A DNA stretch of 64,000 bases. Source: Collybia mongolica. Taxonomy: Eukaryota > Basidiomycota > Agaricomycetes > Agaricales > Clitocybaceae. Numbering within the stretch: position 1 is the first letter of the stretch; the number at the start of each line of letters is the position of its first letter. Location: assembly GCA_013420905.1 (NCBI GenBank), contig JAAXNY010000010.1:2790001-2854000 (forward strand). Direction: 5' to 3'. The notes below the pieces were generated by a model. It made no database searches. It saw nothing but the letters and a program-made list of their open reading frames with translations, and was not told the origin of the DNA. The position numbers and the translations under genes are program-made. Shown in pieces: positions 10,650 through 21,529 of this stretch.

Positions 10650-13394
10650 TAGTGGTGTGGGCAAAACCTCCCAGAGCCTTCGCCAATTGCCGGCACGGCG
10701 AAAGCCCTGGCGAGGCGTCTTGGCAAAACTCGGCGAGGGTGGCAAAACCCCCAAATCGTTTCTCTTTGGCGTCTAGACAACATAAACTAGTTAAGTGAAG
10801 ACTCCTAATGAACGTAACAGCGATATTTCGTCCCATTGCTCCCTGTTTCCATCCTTGTCTTTATTAATGTCCAATTCCTCGTCGACTGTCATCGGAACAT
10901 CACCCGCCCGAATGCTGTCCAGCTGGGAAATGTCGTACACCTTATCCAATGGCACGTTTGCATCCAAGCGATCCCCATCCATGGGTGAGAACGTCTGGCC
11001 CTCCAGCTTATCAAACTCCTCTTCCAGTTCTGCAAGAGTCATCTCTTCGAGACCCACAAGATCATCATCCGCTACCACATCAGCAGCTGCAGCGGAAGTC
11101 AATGTAAATGAGTCGAGAAGAACCTCAGCCCGCTCAACATTGATTCCGGGCTGTGTTTGGGTGTGCATGTGTGCATGTTTTCGACGCGTTGAGCTACCCA
11201 TTTTGAGTGCAGCTTCGTTCAGCTGTCGTGTGTAGTGACTCTGAAGCATCCCTAGCGTTTCAAGGTGCGGAATGGTCAGCCGAGAGCGTTTTACACTTTG
11301 CACTCCACCTAAGTTTGAAAAAAACCGTTCGACTTCAGCTGCATGTGGTACAATGCTGAAGATTTTGATAGCGAGTGCTTTGATAGGGTGATCAGCAGCC
11401 GAAACGAGTTGAGATTTCCACCAATCCCTCGCATCGGCTTTTCCACCCTGAAATGGAACAGCCCCCATCGAATAAGCTTTGATATCGGCCGTCAGTTTTG
11501 TAGCTTGTTCTTTTGTCCAACTCCAGCGGTTTGCAATCCGCACGGCAATTTGATAAGCATCTTCCAGTTTTCGAGAGTGTGCCGCCGTCGAGATGGCAAG
11601 TTTTCGGCAAAGGGGATGGAGAAAAAGGGCAAGCCAGTGAAGGTCGGTATTCATCGCATGGAATTGTGTATTTATGACACGCCGAGCATGATCCAAGAAT
11701 GCTTGATCTTCACCATCCCGAAGTTTCATATGGATGATTTCACGGTGAGCCCAAATGAGCTGCAACATGCAGTCAGCGAGTGTCGCGTCGCATGCTTCAA
11801 TGTCTCCAATTATGTCCACCAGTGGTTTGCAGACACGGATCAACTGGTCTGTCAATGCCCAGCGCTCCATGTCGAATACCGCAGTACAAACATCCCTTGC
11901 AACTGGTGTGAGACCACGTATCGTCCTTTGTGCATCGTCTCGTGTGCAGAGTTCCATCAATGCAGCTTTATGCTCTCGAACACTTGTTGCCTGTAAGATA
12001 AGCGCATAGAAACGCGATTCCGTGTTGGTTTTCAATGATCGGGTAACATTCTTCCCTTTAGCAATTTGGTCAAGTTGACCACCCCAGTAGTGTGAAGCTC
12101 GAAAGAACGAGACAACACGCGTGTTTTTCGTGATCACACTCTTGATTGTAGGCCATGCCACGATCTTCCCAACAATGGTATTGATACCATGCATGAAGCA
12201 GGGAAGTGTCTGTACATCAACATGTGAGACTCTTGGTTGTTTCGTGATTGCAAGCCACGCACCAAAACCCAGGGATATTTTTCTGCCCAGATGCGGCGAA
12301 ACGCCTGCATGGTTGTCGGATTGTCGGTGCATGCGGCAATAACTGTGGAAGGGTTCACATTTTTCCTCTCCAGAGCTTTGTCTGCAACTTCCACCAGATT
12401 TTCTGCTGTAGCTCGTCTGCCTGTTAACTCGTGCAAACTCAAAATCACGGGATGCACAGCGACTTCAGCGAGAAGGCAGCCATAAACACTCCTCCGCAAT
12501 GCGTCATCCCAACCATCTAATAAGATCGTTAAATTGTTCCTTCCTTCCAAACTCTTGATATCTTCGAGGATCGCCCGCTGTTCTTCTGCTGGAAGGTATC
12601 TCTCCATCAAAACGTAGCGTGATGCAGGTGAAAAGGACGGTCGAAGTCCAAACAACCATTTTAAGAAGAATGGGTTCTCGGCTGCCTTGAAAGGGATGTT
12701 CCCGTGGACAAAGAATCTGTATGTTTTTTTAATCATTTTTCGCTTATGCCCTTTGAATCAACAATGAACTGCTTGCCTCAGCATACGGATATTTGCCTTG
12801 TCAATCTCCTCAACACTCATCGCCCGATCGAGAAAAGCATCCATCCTTCCCTTTTCCACTGCGATTACCTGACCCCTTGGTCCTTTTGCCTTTTTCTGTG
12901 TCCGCCGATCTGATGCTGACCCGTTTTCTTCATCCGAAACCTCAATCATTTCAATTCCCCCCTTCTGCATGAGTAGCCGATGAGCCTCCAAGCGGACATC
13001 CTCTGGGACATTTGGACAACTTTGCGGATTGGAGATGTGTTGTATGCATCGTGCATCTCGATGTTCGATGGGAGGCCTCTCGTGTGGGCAATATTTACAC
13101 AGCATGTGCCATCGTCTGGTCTTGGGGTGTCGTTCGCCTGTTTTTGCGAAGTGCTCGGCAACAAATGCATCCAGGGGATGACCCCCTTTTTTGGTCTTGC
13201 TGTCCATGCACTAGATACAGTATGGTACCGTAGCGTTGCTCGTTATCCTACATACCAACAGCCGACAAGTATATTTCAAATTACCTCTTGCCAACATTTG
13301 CCACCCCACTTTGAGCGTTTTGTTTTGCCAGGTGGCGATCGCCACTTGGCAAAACATGGCACGGCAAAACGGCGAGGTTTTGCCAACATCACTA
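10650..13394 (-). mobile_element. hAT-type DNA transposon, 2,745 bp
   Basis: Complete element with terminal inverted repeats at 10,650-10,670 and 13,374-13,394. Reading inwards both begin TAGTG, and they match at 19 of 21 positions. It is flanked by an exact 8-bp duplication. Both ends carry repeated subterminal copies of GGCAAAAC in both orientations, a likely transposase-binding array. The single transposase gene is on the minus strand. Boundaries rest on the TIR and duplication seen directly; the family name rests on the 8-bp duplication and the transposase domains. Confidence 0.92.
10791..13207 (-). CDS. hAT-family transposase (DUF659 and hAT dimerisation), probably disrupted
   Basis: Cut-and-paste transposase of the surrounding element. 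Reading from ATG 13,207: a BED-like zinc finger (CKYC followed by paired His/Cys), a DUF659-type core (LLDGWDDALRRSVYGCLL, then CTDNPTTMQAF and YPWVL), an intron at 12,262-12,210 (GTGCGT to CAG), then TLPCFMHGINTIVGKI and ASHYWGGQL. Near the end is the hAT dimerisation motif (IVPHAAEVERFFSNLGG) and an acidic tail. An in-frame TGA at 12,760-12,758 lies between the N-terminal and core parts. No GT-AG intron removing it keeps the frame, so I infer a nonsense mutation or a one-base indel. The remainder is well preserved, so decay looks recent. Confidence 0.8.
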
Positions 13395-13402
13395 TGTGTC
13401 CA
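13395..13402. repeat. Right target-site duplication of hAT element (TGTGTCCA)
   Basis: Exact second copy of the 8-bp duplication at the right end of the hAT transposon. Confidence 0.9.
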
Positions 13403-15536
13403 TAGCAGAGGAGGCCATAACAACGCAAGAGGGGGGTAAGTACCTACGAACTGGAACCCGAGCCAAGACCCGGAGTATAACCCTCGAGTGAACCAGTTAC
13501 TATATCAAGCTATCAGGCGCGCCGATACCCGATGCGCCCCTCCGAAACTTCGGCCGACGCCAGATCCGATCAGCTCTGACTCGAGCTCGTCACGTCCACA
13601 TGACTGCGATCCCCTAAGGTCGCGCCATACTTGGAACGGGCTGACTCGGAGCCTCGTTTTTTTCTTCCAGTGCAAGTGTCGTGACATGACTCTAGGTTGC
13701 TGTGGCGGCTCCGGGGGTGTATATATAAGGGGGGTTTGAGGTTTCGGGCATGGTTTGGGTTCATGTCCTCTCCCCTCCGCTCCCCTTTCTGCAGAATGTT
13801 TCCGCGCCCCTGTCGTTGGTGGGCTTGCGTAGGTTTGTAGTTTTTTTTTTGGCTGAGGAGGATATATAAGGTGCGTTTGGGCGTTTAGATTGATTAGAGA
13901 TATGGTTGGCGCTCGTGTGCTGTAATTCGAACCCGTCCCCTCATCGGTCGCTGACTGAGATCTCCTCGAAATTGTCTTGCCTGCCTCGGTGGTTCAGTTC
14001 CCCCTAGTTATCAGACTTATGGTTATTGGTCAGTCCGTTTATTAGTTTTTGTTCTCCATTGCCACACTGCGCATGTGGGGAGTCATACACCAGACGCCAC
14101 AGCGTTAAACTGCTGTTACTGAAAGCCACTACTCTCTGGGCATTGCCCTTGAATCTGGGCCCAAGACAACGTTCACTCGCGAGGGTTCCCGAGGCGTCGT
14201 CCGGATGTCCCACTCTACTGGCGCTTTGTTGGACTTTAATCACTGGCGACACTTTGAGCCCCTAGGCGCCGAACCTTGAAACTTGCCATCTAACACCATC
14301 CATTGAAACGAACGATACTTATACTCAAGTGCGACGTGTACTGCGTGGGCCTTTCCATTCTCGTCAGCGATCCTAGGTGATCCACCTGCCCCCAAAAGCT
14401 GAAAAATGGACGCAGTACAGCTGCGGCTGCTGGACCGGATCCTTGTTCTGTTTATATCAGTCGTGTGCTGAGAGACACGTATTCTTATGGCACCAGGGCT
14501 GCAGCTTCCACGTCTTCAGTCCCAGGGATCACGACGCCGCAGCTCAGGATTAGCGCTGGTGAGCTTGACGCTCGTGCTGCGCGTGGTGACGTGGCTGATA
14601 TCAGTCCTGCTGCGCTGCTCTCCCTTATCTCTGGTCTGATCTCTTCTGATGCCACGTCCTGGGCATCAAGGGTGTGGGTGGCGGTGGGAGGGAAAGTCTG
14701 ACACGCATGTACACGGGGGTGGCGCACATCTGCCACGTACGGGAAGGCGGGCACAGCCCCGAACAACGTTGATGCGACGTGGCCGCACCTGTCAGGCACT
14801 GTCACGCCCCGCCCACTTCCCCGCCAATAAGGTGAATCAAGGCGCATGGCGCGCCGCCTTCTCCCGACGGAGCGCCGCTGATGCGCCCATATGCATAGCC
14901 GAACAGCCGACCGGGACGTCGTCCGATGGCCAAAATACTTCGGGAAGCCTGGCAGGCCCGCCTGTCGTCCCGAAGAATTTGCAGATGCATCGATGTTTAT
15001 CCTAGCGATTGAATTCAGTTTCTGCGAGATTATCTGCGTACTCTCCGGAGTGGCTGACCCCATGGCTCGGAATATTATTAACGATTCCAACGGATTTCAA
15101 TTGGGAGTTTAATGAATGACAATTGGCGGAGAATCTTGGCTTGCCGGGATCATTTACCCATTGTTCGCCCCGGCCCTGTGATGAGTTTCCTGAAGGGATG
15201 GAGAATAGCCCGGCGGCTCTCGCGAAGGCGTCGGGAGATCGTCGGTATCCCGGCCCTAATATCAGCTGATGCCTGTAATGGAAGCCCTTCGCCCAGTGCC
15301 CTTTGCCCAAGTTATGTGAAATCTGTCTGGTGCGTCACAACGAACACACGAGGCGTGACGTGGAGGCGAATATACGAATCCTTTCTGAGCGGAAGGCCCA
15401 AGTTAAGGAGCTCTCTGCTGTGCATTCCCTATCACCAGACTGTTTGAGCGGTCTTTTGAGGCTATACGATGTAATCAAATCTGGGAGTGGACGTGTTGGG
15501 GGGACGTGTTAGGGGACGAGTGCGCGGTTGGTCGGC
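13403..15536. other. Intergenic region upstream of the bZIP gene
   Basis: About 2.1 kb without a supportable gene. It holds two TATA-like runs (near 13,722 and 13,862) with no convincing reading frame behind them. It also holds a GC-rich segment at 14,480-15,000 that is open on both strands without recognisable domains. The right part presumably contains the promoter of the Gcn4-like gene. Confidence 0.4.
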
Positions 15537-16095
15537 ATGGTAGCCGTGCGTGTGACGAGAGTTCCCGCCCAATGCGGCTGGTTTGTCATCCGAGAGAGGG
15601 AAATGACTCGAGTTCACGGAAACACGTGCCCCTCCGACAGCTCTCCGGCTGCGTCCTTGACTCGACGAGGGAGAGTTTGTGGAGGAATGCACGAAATATA
15701 GGTCATTTTGGTGCTTTTTCTGGAGTATATCTTATCAGTTGGGCGCTCTTTTGTACAGGTTTGCACTGGAATCGAGTGGTTGGGGCTTCGTTCCTGGGTG
15801 GGCGGCCTAGGAAGTCCGACGAGCGGGCCTGGCGGAGTATGAAAAAAAAGCTGTGTGACGGGTTTAAAAAGGGCGTCGAGTCAGATTATCGCATCGTTCA
15901 TTTTTCACCTCCTCCCACCACTAGCACTGGACTTGGGCAGACTCATCTGTACCGAGCCTTGCATCGCTCAGCGAACTGTGAGTCACTTTTCCCTGTAGTT
16001 GTTTTTTGCATTTCGCCTATCCCGGTGCTTTGCGCGCTAGCTCTGCATTAGCCGCGATATCACAATATCTTATCTTTGTTGCGAACGTTTGCACA
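15537..16095 (+). promoter_or_regulatory. Probable long 5' leader of the Gcn4-like gene, with uORFs and an intron
   Basis: Genes of the Gcn4/Cpc1 type are controlled by upstream reading frames in a long leader. Here an ATG at 15,537 opens a 54-codon uORF ending at 15,701. ATGs at 15,572 and 15,839 lie in a second frame that stays open up to a strong donor (GTGAGT) at 15,978. The most likely acceptor is TAG at 16,049-16,051. After removal of 15,978-16,051, that second frame becomes continuous with the main coding frame. The transcript start is not visible, so which ATGs are in the mRNA is unknown. Confidence 0.45.
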
Positions 16096-17781
16096 ATGGC
16101 TTCATCTTCATCTTCCGTGATCACAAATGACACAATGACTCGTTTCCAATGGACGGACTCGCAATGCGTTTCGCCAGTCCCAATAATGGAAGATGAGGAG
16201 CGCCAGTACTCCATGTGGAGCTATGCGTACTCTTCAGCCAACTCACCTTCATCGCCCCGGGACGATGCCCAGCCTAAACAGCCTGTCGTAAAATCAGAAC
16301 TGACGTCGCCGCCTGATTTTAGACTCTCGAGGCCGTCAATAGTGCTGCCTCGCCCCACTCACCTGAACACCACTAAAGCCGCAATTCCGGTCCCCAATTA
16401 CAACACACCTATCAACACCTGCCAAGATGTTCGACATTTCGTTGTGAATACCTCGGCCTCTTACCCACCGTCAACGGCAACTCGCTCTGATGTCTCCTCC
16501 AACCATTCACGAACCTACGGTTCTTACTCAACTCGCTCAAACCATGTCTTAACTCAGTCTAGTCAACGTCCACGGACGTCGAACCAGGTCTTTTCCACTC
16601 CGGATTTGCTCGCCCATTATGGCCTACCATCGATTTTGCCACCAGCACCATCTACAACACCTAGAACGCAACCACTATCTCGCACAGCGATACCCCCATT
16701 CTCGGATTTCCAGTCGCTCTCAGCCAGTTATCTAAATATGTTATCCAATAAACCCGATAATAATTCCTTGGCCACCAACAGCACAATGTCTGTTGAGACA
16801 GTTTCGCCCGCCGACCTGCAGACGCCTCTTGAGGCGCAGGATCAGGAGGCCACCATGCAATCCATCCTGGATATAATCGCGCAAGGTATTTCGGACTCGG
16901 ATGGGTATTACGTCAGATGTCTTACCTCTTCTCCAGCAACGAATGCGCCGGTCTCTCCTGACTTGAACACTCCTGAATTGGAGCCACCGTCTCCAGACTT
17001 TGGCTTTGAAGACATTTTCGCTACCTCGCCGAATGACGATTACCTCACCACTCCGGTGTTTGGGGACATTCCGGACGACCAGATGTTCACAGACTTTGGC
17101 GATGAGTACGCCGGTATGTCTCTCTTTGCCAATGTCGATTTCCCCGAGGAAATCCAGGAGAAGCAGCCCACTATCCCCGCTCCCGTTCCCGTTCCCGCTG
17201 CCAACGCTAAGATGTACACCATCTCTCCAACCTCGCCGATGCTCCACTCTTTCACTCCGTCAATCCCTTCCTTGAACCCATCGGCTCTATACCCCTCACC
17301 TCGTCTCCCTTCCAATCAGTCTTCCTTCCCGTCGCCGGCGCCTCCTCGTCGCAAGAGCTCAGCGACGGGTACTCGCAAAGGTGTCACACCGGAAGCGCTC
17401 GTCCCCATCGATGCTCCTACCCAACCGCGCAAATACGTCACTCCTTCGGCAACATCGAGGAAGGAGGTGCCCTCGGTGTTTGCCAAGAAGCGGGCACGGT
17501 CGCAGGCATTCGCTGACGATGAGGATGAGCTGCTTGAGGAGCCTTTGAGGCCCGGTGCGACGGAGAAGGAACAGATCGAATACAAGCGTCGCCAGAACAC
17601 TGTCGCCGCGCGAAGGAGCCGGAAGCGGAAGCTGCTGCACCAACAACATTTAGAGGAGACGATCGATCAGCTGAATCGGTCGCGCGATGTTTGGAAGACG
17701 AGGGCGCATATGTTCCAGGATATGCTCGAGGCCCATGGCATCCCTGCCCCTCGTTTTGAAGATGATGAAGAGGAACCTTAA
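16096..17781 (+). CDS. GCN4: Gcn4/Cpc1-type bZIP transcription factor, 561 aa
   Basis: Nuclear activator of amino-acid biosynthesis genes (general or cross-pathway control), by homology of its DNA-binding end. It is a single exon; the ATG at 16,096 is in good context (CACAATGG). A long, Ser/Thr/Pro-rich N-terminal region with acidic patches (about residues 240-370) would provide activation. The C-terminus holds the bZIP: basic region KRRQNTVAARRSRKRKL (about 497-513) with the N-x3-AARRSR core of Gcn4, then a leucine zipper to about 545. A KKRAR basic cluster at about 465 may add nuclear import. Translational control by upstream frames is likely. The frame is also open upstream of this ATG once a leader intron is removed, so a longer isoform is possible. 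Confidence 0.85.
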   Translation: MASSSSSVITNDTMTRFQWTDSQCVSPVPIMEDEERQYSMWSYAYSSANSPSSPRDDAQPKQPVVKSELTSPPDFRLSRPSIVLPRPTHLNTTKAAIPVPNYNTPINTCQDVRHFVVNTSASYPPSTATRSDVSSNHSRTYGSYSTRSNHVLTQSSQRPRTSNQVFSTPDLLAHYGLPSILPPAPSTTPRTQPLSRTAIPPFSDFQSLSASYLNMLSNKPDNNSLATNSTMSVETVSPADLQTPLEAQDQEATMQSILDIIAQGISDSDGYYVRCLTSSPATNAPVSPDLNTPELEPPSPDFGFEDIFATSPNDDYLTTPVFGDIPDDQMFTDFGDEYAGMSLFANVDFPEEIQEKQPTIPAPVPVPAANAKMYTISPTSPMLHSFTPSIPSLNPSALYPSPRLPSNQSSFPSPAPPRRKSSATGTRKGVTPEALVPIDAPTQPRKYVTPSATSRKEVPSVFAKKRARSQAFADDEDELLEEPLRPGATEKEQIEYKRRQNTVAARRSRKRKLLHQQHLEETIDQLNRSRDVWKTRAHMFQDMLEAHGIPAPRFEDDEEEP

Positions 17782-18556
17782 AAGCCACACCATTAATTTC
17801 CCTCCGATGATATATATATCCCTTTGGCGTTCCTCGCGCGCCTTGATTTGAAAAATTTCGTACCTTTTTATCAACTTCTCTTTTCTCCCTTGGACCTCTC
17901 ACAATTCGACGACCTATATGATTTTCCAAAGTCGACATCGATGCTCCGTGTATAGTAACATATTCCTACATCCATCTTTCCCCACCCCATTTGCTTGGAG
18001 CATCGTTCCTTCCCCATCCCCCCTACCCCCAGATCCCTGCTCTGTTTCTATGCTGCTCTGAACCACCATTCCCCCTCCTACCTCAAAGTATACAACGTAC
18101 ATCTTGCGCCATGCCTTTATGGCTTGGTGGTTTGTCTGACTATCTGACTGTAGCTTCTTCGACTTGAATATGATCGCATGTATGCTCCACAATTACCTAG
18201 GAAAATAAAGATTGCATAGCTCTCGTTGATTACAATATAAGTTTGAACGGTAAACTAAATTAGGAGTGTTTTGTTTACCCGAATTGATTTATTATCCAAT
18301 TGCAAATGAAATGTGTAACCGAAATAACAGACGCCACTAAGCTTAGAATTCATACCTGTGCCTTCCATGTTGAATGTTGGTTGCTCGCGGTCATAATAAC
18401 GTACAAGACACAGCGACACAAGACTCCCCTTCTTCCTCTTCCTCTTCCTCCTCATCGTCGTCTTGTGCCACATCATCTTGTTCCGAGCCACCCACATCAG
18501 CACACTCAACCGGTCTCGCGCCTCGTCCCGGCTCCCACAGCCTCCGTTCTCGCGCA
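17782..18556. other. 3' flank of bZIP gene and promoter of the GDPase gene
   Basis: No gene. It includes a CTTCCTCTT-type pyrimidine microsatellite around 18,428-18,465, just upstream of the GDPase start. An upstream in-frame ATG at 18,374 would add a run of Ser residues encoded by this microsatellite. I consider the downstream ATG at 18,557 the true start because the short cytosolic tail and membrane anchor follow it. Confidence 0.5.
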
Positions 18557-20381
18557 ATGGCTATCCTTTCACCCAGAAGTACGAACTATGAGCGTCTAGA
18601 AGGCGGTATGGGCCCCGGCCGCATGAAGAACAAACATTTTGCCTGGAAAAAGTTTGCGATTGCAGCTGGCGTGCTCATCGCCATCGTGTGGTTTGTCGGG
18701 CCCAGGGAACCACGGTCGTTCTCGTGGAGCCCTACGAAGGGTAAAGATTATGGTGCGTATGCTGTTGGAGGGCTGATGTTACTTGGGTCGACGCTGATGG
18801 GATGGTGTTCTGTTTAGGCAAGGACGTCGACACAGCGCCCCTGCCCGGTCCTCCGATGCCAGCACCCACGAAGCCTGACACCAAAGCCGGTGTTGTTGTT
18901 GGTGCCGACAAGACCAAGCCAGCAGGAACCCCCACCGACACTCCGGCGTCCTTCGAGACCGACCCGGATCCTACGAAAACCACACACTGTACTGAGCCAT
19001 ACACGCCCGGTGCCCCGCTGGTGCAGTACGCGCTCATGATCGACGCGGGGTCGACGGGCTCGCGCATCCACGTGTACAAGTTCAACAACTGCGGGCCATC
19101 GGCGTTCTACGAGTACGAGGTGTTCAAGATGACGCAGCCGGGGCTATCGAAGTTCAAGGGCCGCCCGCTGGATGCGGCGAAGAACCTCGACGTGCTCATG
19201 GACGAGGCGATGCGCGTCGTGCCGCCTGCGCTGCAGAAGTGCACGCCGCTGGCGGTGAAGGCGACTGCGGGGCTCAGGCTGCTGCATGGCTCGCAGAGCG
19301 CGGATATATTGGAGGCGGTGGAGAAGAGGTTGAGGGAGAAGTACCCGTTCCAGGTGGCGGAGAAGGATGCGGTGGTGATTATGGATGGGAAGGACGAGGG
19401 GGTGTATGCGTGGATCACTGCGAATTACCTGCTTGATACGATCCGTGCCGGCAGTACTGGGAGCACGGGCAAAACGCCGTCGACGTATGCGGTGCTGGAC
19501 CTTGGAGGGGCGTCTACGCAGATTGTGTTCGAGCCGATGTTCTCGAAGCCGGATTCGGCGCTGGTGGAGGGGGATCATAAGTATGATCTTGAGTTTGGGA
19601 AGAAGAAGTATGTGCTGTACCAGCACTCTTATTTGGGGTATGGCCTCATGCGCGCGCGGAATCATGTGCATCAGCTGGTGGAATTTATGGCGTCGATTCG
19701 CCTGCAGGATGAGGAGGCGTCGCTTGATGTTGTTGGGAACCCGTGTCTTGCGCGTGGGACGCGGCGGATAGTGGAGGTGGAAGACGAGCGGACGAAGGTG
19801 AAGCGGAATGTGACTATGGATGGCGAGGAGATTGGGTCTTTTGAGGCGTGCAACAGGGTCGTTGAGCTCGTCATGGCTAAAGATGCGTACGTCGTTCTAT
19901 TGGTCATATTATACCACTCATACTAAAGAGAGACTCGGTTGTGATTTTTTTCTGTTTTCTTAGGATATGCGAGGTTAAGCCTTGTTCATTCAACGGCGTG
20001 TACCAGCCCTCACTCCTCGACACCTTCCCCTCTGGCAAAGTGCTCCTCCTATCCTACTTCTACGACCGCCTCTCCCCGCTGCTCCCGCCAAAGACGACAA
20101 TCAACGTGCAGACCATCGCCGCCACAGCGAAGGACGTGTGCCTCGGGCGGCCATCGTGGCTGAAGCGGTGGGGCACGCAGCCGGAGGTGATGGAGGAGCT
20201 CATTGGGCGGCCCGAGTGGTGCCTGGACCTGACGTTCATGTATGGCTTGTTGAGGCTGGGCTATGAGTTTGAGGATGCGCGGGAGTTTGAGATTGGGAAG
20301 CAGATACAGAATACGGAGCTGGGGTGGTGTTTGGGCGCGACGTTGGCGATGGTGGGGGGGACGCTGTCGTGTCGGGTATGA
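18557..20381 (+). CDS. GDA1: Golgi guanosine diphosphatase (GDA1/CD39 family), 560 aa
   Basis: Type II membrane nucleoside diphosphatase of the Golgi lumen. It hydrolyses GDP (and UDP) left after glycosyl transfer, giving the GMP exchanged by the GDP-mannose carrier. Exons are 18557-18752, 18818-19886 and 19964-20381. A short cytosolic tail with basic residues (KNKHFAWKKF) precedes one membrane segment (AIAAGVLIAIVWFV, about 32-46) and a low-complexity stem. The apyrase conserved regions follow: DAGSTGSRIHVYKF (about 141), KATAGLRLL, DEGVYAWITANYLL, LDLGGASTQIVFEP (about 292) and, near the end, LLRLGYEF. Length and order match Gda1 rather than the two-TM Ynd1. The exon 2 and 3 sequence is notably GC-rich. 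Confidence 0.92.
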
Positions 20382-20765
20382 GTATGGATGGTATAGAGTA
20401 TTGGATGGATTTAGATAATTTTTTGTTTTTTTTATTATTGAGTGCGTATCTATTGGATTTTAAATAAGCTGGTACTGGTCATTTGGGTCGAACTCCTTGA
20501 CTTGGGGTGGGCTTCTGATACTTGGCCTCTTACTCGAGTGCAAGTAGTACTTTCCGAATAGCCTGGAGTCCATCCTCGTCACCCACTCTCACAGATACCT
20601 GCCTCTGCCTCTGCCTGAAATATGGATCGAAGGGTTAATAATAGTAATCAGGAGTATATCCTTCGCGTTCCTGTAGTGCAGTGGATACAATCAGTTTGTC
20701 TGTTGATCCGGGAGTAGTTTGGCCCACCCTCAAGAAAAGTGTAGGGTACAAGGCGAGACGATTCA
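20382..20765. other. Convergent intergenic region
   Basis: The gap between the ends of GDA1 and RPC11. It contains A/T-rich 3'-end sequence and nothing else that I can identify. Confidence 0.6.
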
Positions 20766-21330
20766 TCAGTTCTCGCGCCAACGGTGTGCACAAGCCGTAC
20801 ATCTGAGTAAAAGGTCAGTGTTTATCCGTTGACGCTTTACACATCCATACCGATAGACTGTGGTTGTGGTTTCAGTAAGTTTGTTGGGCATGATCAGGTG
20901 AAGTAGCGGAACGTACAAGTTGTCATAGGCTCGTCGGCGGACCGGATCTGTAGTTGATAGAAATAGGCCTTGTTGTGGTTGCATTTATCGCAAGACGCTG
21001 TGTTGCCGCTGGTGTCAATGGTTGGTTTGGGTTGGAAGGAAGGGGTGACTCGCCCAGCGTCGAGTCTGCATGCTTCCACATCTCATCACCGCCTAGAACG
21101 TCGTCGATCTCCTTCCGTTTTAGTTTCGTTCTGGACGTCATCTAAAAGCAGTGATTAACGAAAGGAGGGCGGTGCAAGGTTAGCTCCCCCCTGTAGATCG
21201 TCTTTCGTGGATTTGCACGCACCTGTTTTGTGATGGGAAACTCATAGGCGCAGGTGTTGCACGCCCACTTGTTTAAGCCTGTATCTGCTGAGATGACGAG
21301 GAGGTTTGCACAGTTTGGACAGAATAGCAT
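20766..21330 (-). CDS. RPC11: RNA polymerase III subunit C11 (TFIIS-like), 111 aa
   Basis: Small Pol III subunit needed for transcript cleavage, termination and re-initiation. Five exons on the minus strand: 21330-21223, 21141-21050, 21008-20917, a 7-nt exon at 20857-20851, and 20802-20766. The N-terminal zinc ribbon is CPNC ... CNTC. The middle keeps KRKEIDDVLGG. The C-terminal TFIIS-type ribbon has CDKC, the hallmark QIRSADEPMTT with its invariant acidic pair, then C-x2-C and HRWREN at the end. The 111-aa length equals that of yeast Rpc11 (110 aa). The intron at 21,049-21,009 is short (41 bp) and uses a GTCACC donor, so that junction is the least certain. The 7-nt exon is required to restore FYRC. 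Confidence 0.9.
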
Positions 21331-21529
21331 GGTTTTGAGAGATCAGCAAATAGAAAATCGACAAGAAAAATAGCCCCATCAATATCTAATCTAATCTTTC
21401 AACAGCCCACATACAGCTCGATGCGGCCATGCCAAGGTTCAACTATTGTTCAAGTAGCACCGCCATGTAGAAAACGCCACTTTTGTAAAACTACATCCTA
21501 CATAGGAACCTAAATTCCTCTCCCACAAC
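21331..21529. promoter_or_regulatory. Shared divergent promoter of RPC11 and the SPRY gene
   Basis: Only 199 bp separates the two start codons of divergently transcribed genes, so both promoters must lie here or overlap the genes. I see no clear TATA box. Confidence 0.5.

Noticed and set aside
11343..11996. 217-codon plus-strand frame inside the hAT element
   Set aside because: It is antisense to clearly conserved transposase sequence (ASHYWGGQL, dimerisation domain).
13715..13880. TATATATAAGG and GATATATAAGG runs as promoters of a small gene
   Set aside because: No convincing reading frame or splice chain follows either box.
14485..15090. 201-codon minus-strand frame in the region before the bZIP gene
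   Set aside because: GC-rich, open on both strands, no motif and no splice support.
16741..17247. 168-codon minus-strand frame
   Set aside because: Shadow of the bZIP activation region on the other strand.
18374..18556. Upstream in-frame ATG for the GDPase
   Set aside because: It would add a Ser run encoded by a pyrimidine microsatellite before the membrane anchor. The ATG at 18,557 gives the normal type II topology.
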